Below are positions 27,195-34,736 of a stretch of DNA of 64,000 nucleotides, one piece after another (within the stretch, counting starts at the first letter, position 1; every line of letters begins with the position of its first letter). The notes below the pieces were generated by a model. The model was not told the DNA's origin, made no database searches, and saw only the letters and a program-made list of their open reading frames with translations. Position numbers and translations under genes: made by a program. Source of the DNA: an uncultured Phycisphaerales bacterium (GTDB lineage: Bacteria > Planctomycetota > Phycisphaerae > Sedimentisphaerales > Anaerobacaceae); NCBI GenBank assembly GCA_903857265.1, contig CAIODZ010000028.1, positions 1 to 64,000 of the forward strand. The letters are read 5' to 3'.

Positions 27195-27491
27195 TTTCGC
27201 GACCCCCTTTGTGTCGCTTCTATCCGGCTTATCCCTATGCCTTTGGCCCTTGTAAATCTATACGTCCCAAACCCGTCCGTGGCACAAAAAAATCTCCAAA
27301 AATTTCTTCCTCTCTCACAACCCAGCCATCCTGAATATCGTTTACCTTTGACACCGACTTTAAACCCTTATTTCGTCGTTTTTAACCTCGCCAGACACTA
27401 AAGTTTGGCAAAACCGCATCCGTCTATTATAATGGTCCGCCAACTGCCCAAAATGTTACGAAAGTCGGCTTTATACTGATTGGTTTTCAAA

Positions 27492-28115
27492 ATGTCAAGA
27501 AAATTAAATAACTATCCGCAATTCGTCCTGGAGCACCCAAATCCGCCCGCCAAGCTTGATTTTGGTGATATTTTCGGACGTTCCGCTTCCATCCATATCG
27601 AGATTGGCTCAGGCAGGGGGACATTTTTGGTAAACCAGGCAAAATCTCAGCCCGACGCCAACTTTATCGGGATTGAATGGGCGAGCAAATACTACCGTTT
27701 TGCCGTTGACCGGATTGGCCGATGGAATCTGGCCAACGTCCGGATAATTCGCACCGATGCCGTCCCTTATATCGCCGAATGCGTCCCCGATTCCTCAATC
27801 GATTGCTTTCACATTTATTACCCCGACCCCTGGCCCAAAAAACGCCACAACAAAAGACGCTTCATCAACTCCGCCAATACCGACCAGCTCATCCGATGCC
27901 TCAAACCAGGGGGCACTATCCGCGTCGCCACCGACTTCGCGGGATACTTCGAGCAGATAAAATCTGTGTTTGCCTCCAAATCCGACCAGCTTGAGCAAGT
28001 CGATTTTCTCCCCAACGCTGGCGCTCAAATCGGCGAATGGGTCGGCTCAAACTTCGAACGCAAATACCTCATGGAAAACAGGCCAATCTACACAATAGCA
28101 GTCATAAAAAAATAA
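27492..28115 (+). CDS. trmB: tRNA (guanine-N7)-methyltransferase TrmB
   Basis: 207 residues from the ATG at 27492 (a TTG at 27480 is in frame but less likely). The SAM motif is IEIGSGRGTFLV. The TrmB-specific DCFHIYYPDPWPKKRHNKRR, binding and catalytic, is followed by LKPGGTIRVATDF. It modifies G46 in the variable loop of tRNAs in the cytosol. It is a core gene, so the segment between the two HNH/AP2 copies is ordinary chromosome and not a compact mobile unit. Confidence 0.96.
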   Translation: MSRKLNNYPQFVLEHPNPPAKLDFGDIFGRSASIHIEIGSGRGTFLVNQAKSQPDANFIGIEWASKYYRFAVDRIGRWNLANVRIIRTDAVPYIAECVPDSSIDCFHIYYPDPWPKKRHNKRRFINSANTDQLIRCLKPGGTIRVATDFAGYFEQIKSVFASKSDQLEQVDFLPNAGAQIGEWVGSNFERKYLMENRPIYTIAVIKK

Positions 28116-28144
28116 CCTGGCGGGCTTATTAAACTTTGTGTGAC

Positions 28145-28684
28145 TTAGCGGGTTTGGCGACGCTGTTTTATATAGTATCTGATTGCTTTTTTGCCCGAGT
28201 CGAACGCTAACCTGCTCACGGGAATCCGTCCCGGCTCAAAAAACTCAATGCCGGCGATTTCCTTTTTGTTCAGCTTTATCTTTTTCGGATTATCAATCCT
28301 GCACGTAAAAAACAAATCTGTGGTCGTATAAGTTACACCTTTATATATGTAAATATTCGGCGCCGATATTAGATATCGCGGGTTTTTGATTTTTATGCCT
28401 AACTCTTCGTGAATCTCCCTTACAATCGTTTTTTCAATCGGTTCCCCGTAGTCCGCGAATCCGCCCGGAAAATCGAACATCCCCGCCTTTGGCTCATTTG
28501 CGCGAATTATTACAAGCACCTTTGAACCGTACTCGATGATTGCCCCCGCCGCTGATGCCACGTTGTGATAATACTCAAACCCGCACTTGCCACACTTTAT
28601 GTGCTTGTTCTTCGAATGTGCCTTCGGCCCGCTGATTCCGCAGCCCGGACAATATCCGAATATCTTCGACAAATCTATCTTCAT
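28145..28684 (-). CDS. Zinc-ribbon NUDIX hydrolase
   Basis: 179 residues from the ATG at 28684. The N-terminal zinc ribbon has four cysteines (FGYCPGCGISG and IKCGKCGFEYY). The Nudix box is complete: GGFADYGEPIEKTIVREIHE then ELGI. Such proteins resemble NudC/NudF-like pyrophosphatases acting on NAD(H), ADP-ribose or capped RNA ends; substrate not determined. There is no clear ribosome site; the start is directly preceded by a degenerate tandem repeat (units like ATTGCGGATT). It is followed upstream on the same strand by the zinc-ribbon membrane gene, with a 27-base gap. Confidence 0.92.
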   Translation of the reverse strand: MKIDLSKIFGYCPGCGISGPKAHSKNKHIKCGKCGFEYYHNVASAAGAIIEYGSKVLVIIRANEPKAGMFDFPGGFADYGEPIEKTIVREIHEELGIKIKNPRYLISAPNIYIYKGVTYTTTDLFFTCRIDNPKKIKLNKKEIAGIEFFEPGRIPVSRLAFDSGKKAIRYYIKQRRQTR

Positions 28685-28711
28685 CAATCCGCAATCTAAA
28701 ATCCGCAATCC

Positions 28712-29038
28712 CTACAGTCCTGACTCCTGAATTTGCTTCAAAAGATTCGCGTAAAGTCCGACAGACCCCACGCACAGCACAAGTGTAAACACGATAATGA
28801 TAATCGTCCAGAACACCTTGCTCACCATGCTGTAATTAGGATTGAACCATATCAATGGCAAAGCAAACGGCCCGATGCACAGCACCGAAATAATCACCGC
28901 CGGCGTCCTGTGATACCACTTTGTGTCTCCGTATTTTTTCGATCCCTTCAATTCCGCATCAATCAGGAACTCGCCGCAGTGTTTGCACTTCACCGCTTCA
29001 TCCTGAATCTCTTCCGCGCAAAACGGACATTTTTTCAT
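28712..29038 (-). CDS. Zinc-ribbon membrane protein
   Basis: 108 residues. MKKCPFCAEEIQDEAVKCKHCGE is a zinc-ribbon of the DUF2116/zf-type found at the start of small membrane proteins. Two transmembrane helices follow (AVIISVLCIGPFALPLIW and VFWTIIIIVFTLVLCVGSVGL). Function unknown. Same strand as and probably transcribed with the NUDIX gene. Confidence 0.88.
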   Translation of the reverse strand: MKKCPFCAEEIQDEAVKCKHCGEFLIDAELKGSKKYGDTKWYHRTPAVIISVLCIGPFALPLIWFNPNYSMVSKVFWTIIIIVFTLVLCVGSVGLYANLLKQIQESGL

Positions 29039-29296
29039 ATAAATATCTCACTGTCAGGCGTTAAATAATCGTCGTTATATGTTCTATAATCTCATTTATC
29101 GGCGGTTTTTCGGGCTTTCGGTTAATTAAACCGAACGTCCCAAAGAACACCGCCGTTTGGTCCGAATATACCTTTTTGTGATTAAGTCGCACCCCAAAAA
29201 CGCCGAAAACAACCGTGTGCCTTTGCGATACACCCTGAATCCCCCGTGGAGAAGAGAGATTAAAAGCAAAATTGTTGCCCGGCAAGCGAGATATTT

Positions 29297-29737
29297 ATGG
29301 CCGTTAGTTCCAGGAGAAATTTCGTTATCATCGCCTTCGCGGCAGGTATGTCTCTGGGCCTGCTCTTCGCTTCCCTGTCATTTATCAGCTTACAGCACAA
29401 AGACAGCAAAAACACCCTTATGCATTTCACCTCCATACAGGCAAAGCTGATTTCCTCAAACGTCAAAGGTGCACTGTCCTTTGAGGACGCCAAAGACGCA
29501 AACGCCGTTCTCGATACTCTCAAAACCCAGAATTGTATCGCCTTCGCGGGCATCTACGATTGCAACGGCAAACTCTTCTCCTACTACTGTCGCGATGACG
29601 TCAGGAACAGGGAGTTCAAACTGGTGCCCCCTACAAAAGCAAAATTCACCTCTCGCGACGGCTACATAGTGGTCTCCGAACCAGTTATTCACGAGCACCA
29701 GTTCCTCGGCACCGTCTGCCTCTGGACCCAGCTATAA
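29297..29737 (+). CDS. Orphan CHASE8-type sensor protein (truncated kinase-like)
   Basis: 146 residues: an N-terminal helix (NFVIIAFAAGMSLGLLFASLSFI) and a periplasmic domain with the CHASE8 pattern (QAKLISSNVKGALSFEDAKDANAVLDTLKTQ, then CIAFAGIYDCNGKLFSYYC, ending LGTVCLWTQL). In known proteins this domain is followed by a second helix, HAMP and kinase or cyclase parts. Here the frame stops precisely where the second helix would begin. The following 90 bases contain repeats, not kinase remnants. It may be a standalone binding domain or the surviving 5' part of a broken sensor. Confidence 0.65.
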   Translation: MAVSSRRNFVIIAFAAGMSLGLLFASLSFISLQHKDSKNTLMHFTSIQAKLISSNVKGALSFEDAKDANAVLDTLKTQNCIAFAGIYDCNGKLFSYYCRDDVRNREFKLVPPTKAKFTSRDGYIVVSEPVIHEHQFLGTVCLWTQL

Positions 29738-29831
29738 ACACATCCTTATCCATCCGCAAATTAATTCAACATTTAATATTGGATATTTATCCGCCTGTGG
29801 TGGATCAGACATTTAATATTCGTCGGCTGGT

Positions 29832-30629
29832 TTATTTCGTTGGTGTCTGGTTAGCGTCGCGGCCGGTAACAGAGGCCGAAAACAATCTGTTCGTCAGCCC
29901 ATGGCCATCCTGTATTATCTCAAAGCCCGCTTCCATACTGTCTAAATACCACGAGTTCTCTAAGTAACCCCGCGACACCGCATCATTGATAAAATCCTTG
30001 AGGTCAAAAGTCGCCACAACGCTGGGCTTTGCCCTTTCGTAAGCGATGTATCTCCATCTGCGTTGTTGGGAATCAAAATAGACATTCCACTGGGTGCCGG
30101 CAACAGTTATCGTCGCTTTCTTTTCGCCGCCCGCGGGCATTATTATGCTTCCCTTTTTGTTAAGCCAGACCATCAGCTCCGCGCCGCCTTCAGGAATAGT
30201 GCCTCCTTTTGGACTGAACCATGCCTCGAAGGCGGTATTCCAGACGCCCTTTGCGTGGTTTACGTCCGTGCTCCAGTCAACGGGGACAGCCGCTATATCG
30301 CTTATCTTTATGGGCATGCCGCTGTTTTTGGTGTTCTCGCCCCCGAAGTGACGCCCGCAAATAATGGACGGATACGCGACCACTATATTCGAATCGTGCG
30401 TCGTGCGTATAACGCTGAAGAACGTGGAATTCGGAACCACGCTCAAACACTGGCTTGATGTCCCTCTCCAGACATTATTGGTGATTCGGTATTCGCCTCC
30501 CATCACATTGATTATTGTTTTATTGGCATCGTTTACATCTCCGCAAAGCTCCTCCGCCCTCGCGTCGCAAAGTAATATACACGCGCAAAAAAGCATACAC
30601 ACAAAAACCTTACGCCAGGCACTCATCAT
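29832..30629 (-). CDS. GH12 family beta-glucanase, secreted
   Basis: 265 residues from the ATG at 30629 (GGAG six bases upstream). Signal peptide WRKVFVCMLFCACILLCDARA. The mature part fits glycoside hydrolase family 12: ELCGDVNDA and YRITNNVWRG at the start, predicted nucleophile Glu151 in GGAELMVWLNKKG, predicted acid/base Glu237 in MEAGFEIIQDG, and the family end FSASVTGRD. GH12 enzymes are retaining endo-beta-1,4-glucanases or xyloglucanases. It is probably secreted to attack plant-like glucans, in line with the arabinofuranosidases at 58.6-62.4 kb. Confidence 0.85.
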   Translation of the reverse strand: MMSAWRKVFVCMLFCACILLCDARAEELCGDVNDANKTIINVMGGEYRITNNVWRGTSSQCLSVVPNSTFFSVIRTTHDSNIVVAYPSIICGRHFGGENTKNSGMPIKISDIAAVPVDWSTDVNHAKGVWNTAFEAWFSPKGGTIPEGGAELMVWLNKKGSIIMPAGGEKKATITVAGTQWNVYFDSQQRRWRYIAYERAKPSVVATFDLKDFINDAVSRGYLENSWYLDSMEAGFEIIQDGHGLTNRLFSASVTGRDANQTPTK

Positions 30630-30730
30630 CCTAATCTCCAAAAACAACACCGCCTTGTTAATCAATACCGCAAAACCAACCATAAACGATAGCTTTACAA
30701 TTGTCAAATGACGGGGTTATGTTATTTCAA

Positions 30731-30768
30731 TCGGTTAGCCCCCAGGCCCGCCTGGGGGTCTTTTTTTT
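30731..30768 (+). terminator. Hairpin plus T-run (terminator-like repeat)
   Basis: The stem CCCCCAGGC/GCCTGGGGG is followed by TCTTTTTTTT on the plus strand. No plus-strand gene ends here, so it may insulate the HNH/AP2 leader from upstream reading. The unit from TCGGTTAG to GGGGGT (29 bases) recurs at 31193-31221 with one change. Confidence 0.6.
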
Positions 30769-30962
30769 GTTTTATTTTCCACATAAAAAACACCAGCATG
30801 GGTACATTTAAAAACGATATAACCTCATCATTATTAAGCAGTTATCAATAAATGCCCTTCATTTGTTAAGCCGTTTTTCGTGCATTTTTTGTGCATTTTT
30901 TAGGCCCAAAAACCGCTCTTTTTTTGTGGCTATTTTTGCCATAACCCCTTTCCTTATCTCGG

Positions 30963-31178
30963 CTTAAATTCTGGATACCAACACTCCTATAAAACAACTG
31001 TATCAAACAGTTGTATGATACAACTGTTATCCACTTTAGCGCAAGTCGAAAACCCTTAGATGCGAAAAAAATAAAAAATTTTTACTCCTTGTTCCATAAG
31101 GACTTATCGTTTTTGACCCCATCAGGAAATCCCTTAGTTTTAGTCAAAAGCGCGCAAGTTCGCGCCATAGGATAGAGG
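30963..31178 (+). repeat. Conserved leader of HNH/AP2 genes (copy B)
   Basis: Inverted counterpart of 17064-17280. Identical blocks lie at 31039-31061 (23 bp) and 31096-31141 (46 bp). In gene direction: TTAAATTCTGGATAC, then four iteron-like units around TATCAAACAG, TTGTATGATACAAC and TGTTATCCAC (near a DnaA box, TTATCCACA), then the conserved blocks and a GCGC-rich hairpin. The iterons form a perfect ACAACTG/CAGTTGT palindrome. Confidence 0.85.
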
Positions 31179-31192
31179 AACCGTTTTCCTCA

Positions 31193-31254
31193 TCGGTTAG
31201 CCCCCAGGCCTGCCTGGGGGTTTACCCTCCATAGCGCGAAGTGCGATGGAGGGT
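31193..31254. repeat. Second terminator-like repeat and ACCCTCCAT/ATGGAGGGT hairpin
   Basis: 31193-31221 repeats 30731-30759 (28 of 29 bases), but lacks the long T-run. It is followed by a 9-bp inverted repeat, ACCCTCCAT at 31224-31232 and ATGGAGGGT at 31246-31254. Then come degenerate tandem units like GAGTATCAA up to 31300. Confidence 0.7.
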
Positions 31255-31314
31255 CGTAAGAATTGTATCGAGTATCAAGAATCAAGTATCGAGTATCGTT
31301 TGGAGGAAAAGCGT

Positions 31315-31899
31315 ATGTCTGCTAAATTTACAGTAACGGTTCCAAATTGCTTCTCTCGGCTGCCCCTCTGGTTTGTTCTCACTTTTTACCGTCTTCGTTA
31401 TGGCTATTCCGCCTGCTTTATCCACATCCAGAAATTCCACTTCGCCATCGTTGACCCCGCCGATTACGACCTCCTTCGCAAATATAAATGGCGGCTGAAC
31501 CGCTCCAATCGCACATACTATGCCTTCCGCACCGTCTCTCGCGGCCCGTTCCTCAAGCCCCGCGTAATCTGGATGCACCGTTGGCTTATGAATCCGCCCG
31601 ACGACCTTCTCGTTGACCACCATAACCACAATGGCCTCGACAACCGCCGCTCAAATCTCCGCCTCGCCACCGACTCCACCAACCAGCAAAACGCCCGCAA
31701 AACTATCAAAAAAACCACCTCCCGTTTCAAAGGCGTTGACTTCGTCAAACCAACCGGCCTTTGGCGTGCGCGAATCTCCGTCGCCGGCCATCGCCTCTTC
31801 CTCGGCTCATTCACAGATGAACTCGATGCTGCTATGGCTTATGACCGTGCGGCTCTCAAATTTTTCGGTGATTTTGCTTGTCTAAACTTTACTCCGTGA
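31315..31899 (+). CDS. HNH endonuclease with AP2 DNA-binding domain (copy B)
   Basis: 194 residues from the ATG at 31315 (TGGAGG upstream). HNH_3 motif: WMHRWLMNPPDDLLVDHHNH then GLDNRRSNLRLATDSTNQQN. AP2-like C-terminus: SRFKGVDFVKPTGLWRARIS and TDELDAAMAYDRAALKFFGD. The N-terminal aromatic part (LPLWFVLTFYRLRYGYS) parallels copy A (WPVMVYRRWKYGYT). It diverges strongly from copy A in protein although the leader DNA is highly conserved. It borders the AT-rich island with SPARTA. Confidence 0.9.
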   Translation: MSAKFTVTVPNCFSRLPLWFVLTFYRLRYGYSACFIHIQKFHFAIVDPADYDLLRKYKWRLNRSNRTYYAFRTVSRGPFLKPRVIWMHRWLMNPPDDLLVDHHNHNGLDNRRSNLRLATDSTNQQNARKTIKKTTSRFKGVDFVKPTGLWRARISVAGHRLFLGSFTDELDAAMAYDRAALKFFGDFACLNFTP

Positions 31900-32373
31900 G
31901 AGGTTTCCTTTTTTGGAACGCTTCCAGTAGGTAACTTGTCTAATCTAAAAATAACCCAAAATAAGCAATCGGAGTATTGCGGAAAGAAATTTGAAGAGTA
32001 GGATAATGTTCTGGTCAAGTTTGTTGATATACTTGAAAGACAGGTATTTTACCCTAAAAGGGCGATTTATGCAAGCGAATTATGATTAAAAACGTAAAAA
32101 CCAATAATGGGCAGGTAAGTTTTTATAAAAAGCAAAAAAACTAAAAATAATTTATCAGCCATAAGTAATTTGCCGATAAGTAGTTATGGTTCTTATATGG
32201 TATTTTGGGGAAATTTTTCTGTTTAACATGCTATCAAGATTTTGTTTAATACATTGACAAAATAAAGCTTAGGTAACGGGAAAGCCAATTCTTCTTGACA
32301 AAGAGGTGCAAAGTGGTTATGCTTTATATGAGAAGTAGTCCAAAAATTAAAGCCTCTTTGGAGGAGGTTGTTG
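31900..32373. other. AT-rich gene-free stretch
   Basis: 470 bases, clearly more AT-rich than the flanks. No frame with a ribosome site was found. Probably carries the promoter of the DUF5678/retropepsin pair and marks the left edge of the AT-rich island. Confidence 0.45.
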
Positions 32374-32568
32374 ATGATTAGTGACCAAACACTTGTTACC
32401 GGAGTCTGTTGTGAAGGCAAGTATGTTGCGTTAGCTTCATTCTTGGACAGAACTGTTATAGCTACCGGCGATGACCCTAAAGAGGTTGTCAAACAGGCAC
32501 GCGAAGCTGGATACGAAAATCCTGTGATTTTCTTTATCCCACAACAAGATGTGAATTTAGTGTATTGA
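32374..32568 (+). CDS. DUF5678 family protein
   Basis: 64 residues with a strong GGAGGAGG ribosome site. The pattern GKYVALASFLDRTVIATGDD, then PKEVVKQAREAGYENPVIFFIP, matches DUF5678, a small domain typically encoded just before retropepsin-like proteases, as here (three-base gap). Role unknown; perhaps an adaptor or cofactor of the protease. Confidence 0.82.
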   Translation: MISDQTLVTGVCCEGKYVALASFLDRTVIATGDDPKEVVKQAREAGYENPVIFFIPQQDVNLVY

Positions 32569-32571
32569 ACC

Positions 32572-33015
32572 ATGCCAATAAGGGACTTTCCTTTTCTAAG
32601 CCCGCGCGAAGGCGACCCCAAAAAGCGTCCTTGGCTATTTATCAATATTATGAATTCTAAGACGGGGTCTGTCTGTCCAACATTTGGCCTTATTGATACT
32701 GGCTCTGATGAATGCGCTCTTCCTGCCTCTTATGCCGATTTATTAGGACATAACTTGACGGCTGGAGAGCCCAAAAAGATAGGCACAGGAAATGGTATAA
32801 CAACAGCTTACCGCCATACTTGTACTATTCAGATTTTCGATACTAATAAATTACTACAAGGAGATATGCAGGTTGCATTCGCAATTAACGATATTCTAAT
32901 TGATTTCATGCCAAATCTTCAATGTGCCTTGCTCGGCGTCGGTAGTTTCCTTAGCAAATTCATTGTTACTATCAATTATCCCAAGCAGTTATTATCCATC
33001 GTAAGTCCAGAATAG
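32572..33015 (+). CDS. Retropepsin-like aspartic protease
   Basis: 147 residues. GLIDTGSDECALP carries the Asp-Thr-Gly of a retroviral-type aspartic protease (Asp42), and the later FMPNLQCALLGVGSFLSKF is the hydrophobic-hydrophobic-Gly part of the active-site fold (here LLG). Such bacterial proteins are predicted to dimerise. It is paired with DUF5678 and borders the SPARTA genes, which converge on it. There is no signal peptide, so it is cytosolic. Substrate unknown. Confidence 0.85.
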   Translation: MPIRDFPFLSPREGDPKKRPWLFINIMNSKTGSVCPTFGLIDTGSDECALPASYADLLGHNLTAGEPKKIGTGNGITTAYRHTCTIQIFDTNKLLQGDMQVAFAINDILIDFMPNLQCALLGVGSFLSKFIVTINYPKQLLSIVSPE

Positions 33016-33221
33016 TATTCTAATTTGAGAAATTCACTATTTCTTCAATGCTCCAAATATGGTCTGTAATCCCTGCCGTTAGTTCGGCGGACACCTCCAA
33101 ATCTCAAACCCGCCAAAGGCGAGGCCGAGTAGCACGGTTTCCCCCTGACCGAAAAATAAAACTAAACCCTTGTTGTATATGCGTTGATGATTGATGGAAA
33201 TACTTGTTTGGGTATTAAATT

Positions 33222-34736
33222 TTAGATGTAGTACTTAAACGGCAGCGGGGAACTTTCTTTTGAAGGCCCAGCAGTAAGTATTTCTCCGATAGCATCCGCA
33301 AATCGCAGGGTTACAGGTAGTCCGTCGGCAAACTGACAGGAGTTATAGTTGAGTTTTGTTAATCCCATGATGTCAGATAAAACAGTTTCAATTTTTGCAT
33401 TGCCACGACATACATTTACTAGAAGAGGATTTGGAACTTCTCTCCCAGGATATGTGTTGAGTCTAGGGACAAACCCTTTCGTCCACAAGAATGCCGTATT
33501 TTCGTCTAGTACATAAGATATTCCTCTCAATACAGGATTGTTGCCCCGCCTATATAACTTGATTTTGTTTGATGGTCTTATACATACACCAATTAGATTT
33601 GTTGCCGAACTCACAGCGTCTTGAAATCCACTCCATTCTTCGTTGTCGAATTGTACTTTACCGTGTATGAACAACTCTTTTGGTGGCTTTCTTTTTTTCT
33701 CTTCGTATGTCTTTAGTGCCTTCCCGATTAACTCTTTGGCTGCTCCTCGTTTTAAATGAAAGGTGCCTTCTCCTTCTCGATACCATGGTCCAATATCCCC
33801 TTTAAATACAAGACCGTCACCAGAATCAAGGAACATCTGTGCACCACAACAAGCTGCTCGTGGGTTCTGCTTTCTTTCATCTTTTTTGAAAACCAAACCA
33901 ATATAGCATACACCGTCTCTGATTTTTCCTATTTTCCAAGGACGCCCACCCGCTTTGTAGAAAACTGCTGCCCCAATATTCCAAGCAATAGCCGACTCCA
34001 TAACATCTAAAGGTCGAGATGGTTGTCCAAATTTATTTAAGAACTCTCGATAAGCTATTGTGCTTTCACGGATTATTTGTGTTGGCACATGCATATCAAG
34101 TAATCTTGCCTTCAGTTGGTTGTGAAAGTTCACCTCGTATTCATATGGTATGGCACCTTCTCTGTCTTTGGGAAATAAACTTCCCTGTTCAATCAGGTTC
34201 TGTGCGGCTTTTTTTGAGAAATAGTATTCCGCTTTTAGTCGCAATTCTGGTTCTACAGTAGACTGAGGATGACAATATCGGTAGATGTAATCTGGAATGA
34301 TAACAAACCATATATCTGGATGAACATCTTCCTTCAGCGTTGCGTCTATTATTCGTTGTGCATATACACTGACTGTTTGGAATACTCTCTGGTGTTTCTC
34401 GTCAATGTAAACGCTCTCTTCTATTTCTTTGTTTGGGATGACCAGTTCAATTTCTGGTTTTGTCCTCCACGGTATTTTAAATGCTGCCTCAAAACCCGGG
34501 AATGGCGGTCTCGCCTCAGCAGGCGGGGTATTTGAAATAGGCCCCTGTATTTTATCTAGCCACCCTTTGAATCTTCGCATACCTTCTTGAGTTCCGACGA
34601 TACCCCATCGTATTCCGTGCGGACTCCCTTCATCAAGTGGACCAAAAAGGGTCAATCCGTCCCTCGGATCTTCGAGCATCTGTTGATGTCCAAACAGAAG
34701 TTCGGGTTCTCTTATCTTCAATAATTCACTTTTCAT
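33222..34736 (-). CDS. Short prokaryotic Argonaute (MID-PIWI) of a SPARTA system
   Basis: 504 residues from the ATG at 34736; two other ATGs (34739, 34760) are in frame but MKSELLKIREPELLFGHQQ fits the usual family start. MID domain: FHNQLKARLLDMHVPTQIIR binds the guide 5' end. PIWI domain: GVCYIGLVFKK, where active Argonautes have a catalytic Asp, shows no DEDX residue, so it should bind but not cut. C-terminus PLPFKYYI as in described SPARTA Argonautes. With the TIR-APAZ partner it forms an RNA-guided sensor of invading DNA. The genes overlap by 11 bases. It is more AT-rich than the flanks, suggesting horizontal gain. From memory it closely resembles the Crenotalea thermophila Argonaute. 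Confidence 0.95.
   Translation of the reverse strand: MKSELLKIREPELLFGHQQMLEDPRDGLTLFGPLDEGSPHGIRWGIVGTQEGMRRFKGWLDKIQGPISNTPPAEARPPFPGFEAAFKIPWRTKPEIELVIPNKEIEESVYIDEKHQRVFQTVSVYAQRIIDATLKEDVHPDIWFVIIPDYIYRYCHPQSTVEPELRLKAEYYFSKKAAQNLIEQGSLFPKDREGAIPYEYEVNFHNQLKARLLDMHVPTQIIRESTIAYREFLNKFGQPSRPLDVMESAIAWNIGAAVFYKAGGRPWKIGKIRDGVCYIGLVFKKDERKQNPRAACCGAQMFLDSGDGLVFKGDIGPWYREGEGTFHLKRGAAKELIGKALKTYEEKKRKPPKELFIHGKVQFDNEEWSGFQDAVSSATNLIGVCIRPSNKIKLYRRGNNPVLRGISYVLDENTAFLWTKGFVPRLNTYPGREVPNPLLVNVCRGNAKIETVLSDIMGLTKLNYNSCQFADGLPVTLRFADAIGEILTAGPSKESSPLPFKYYI

Noticed and set aside
29061-29285. 74-codon minus-strand frame upstream of the zinc-ribbon gene
   Set aside because: No ribosome site, no recognisable domain, and odd composition; more likely intergenic.
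16319-31899. A composite transposon with HNH/AP2 copies as inverted ends
   Set aside because: The interior contains core genes (trmB, glgP) and no transposase. An inversion by recombination between copies remains possible, but not transposition of the whole.
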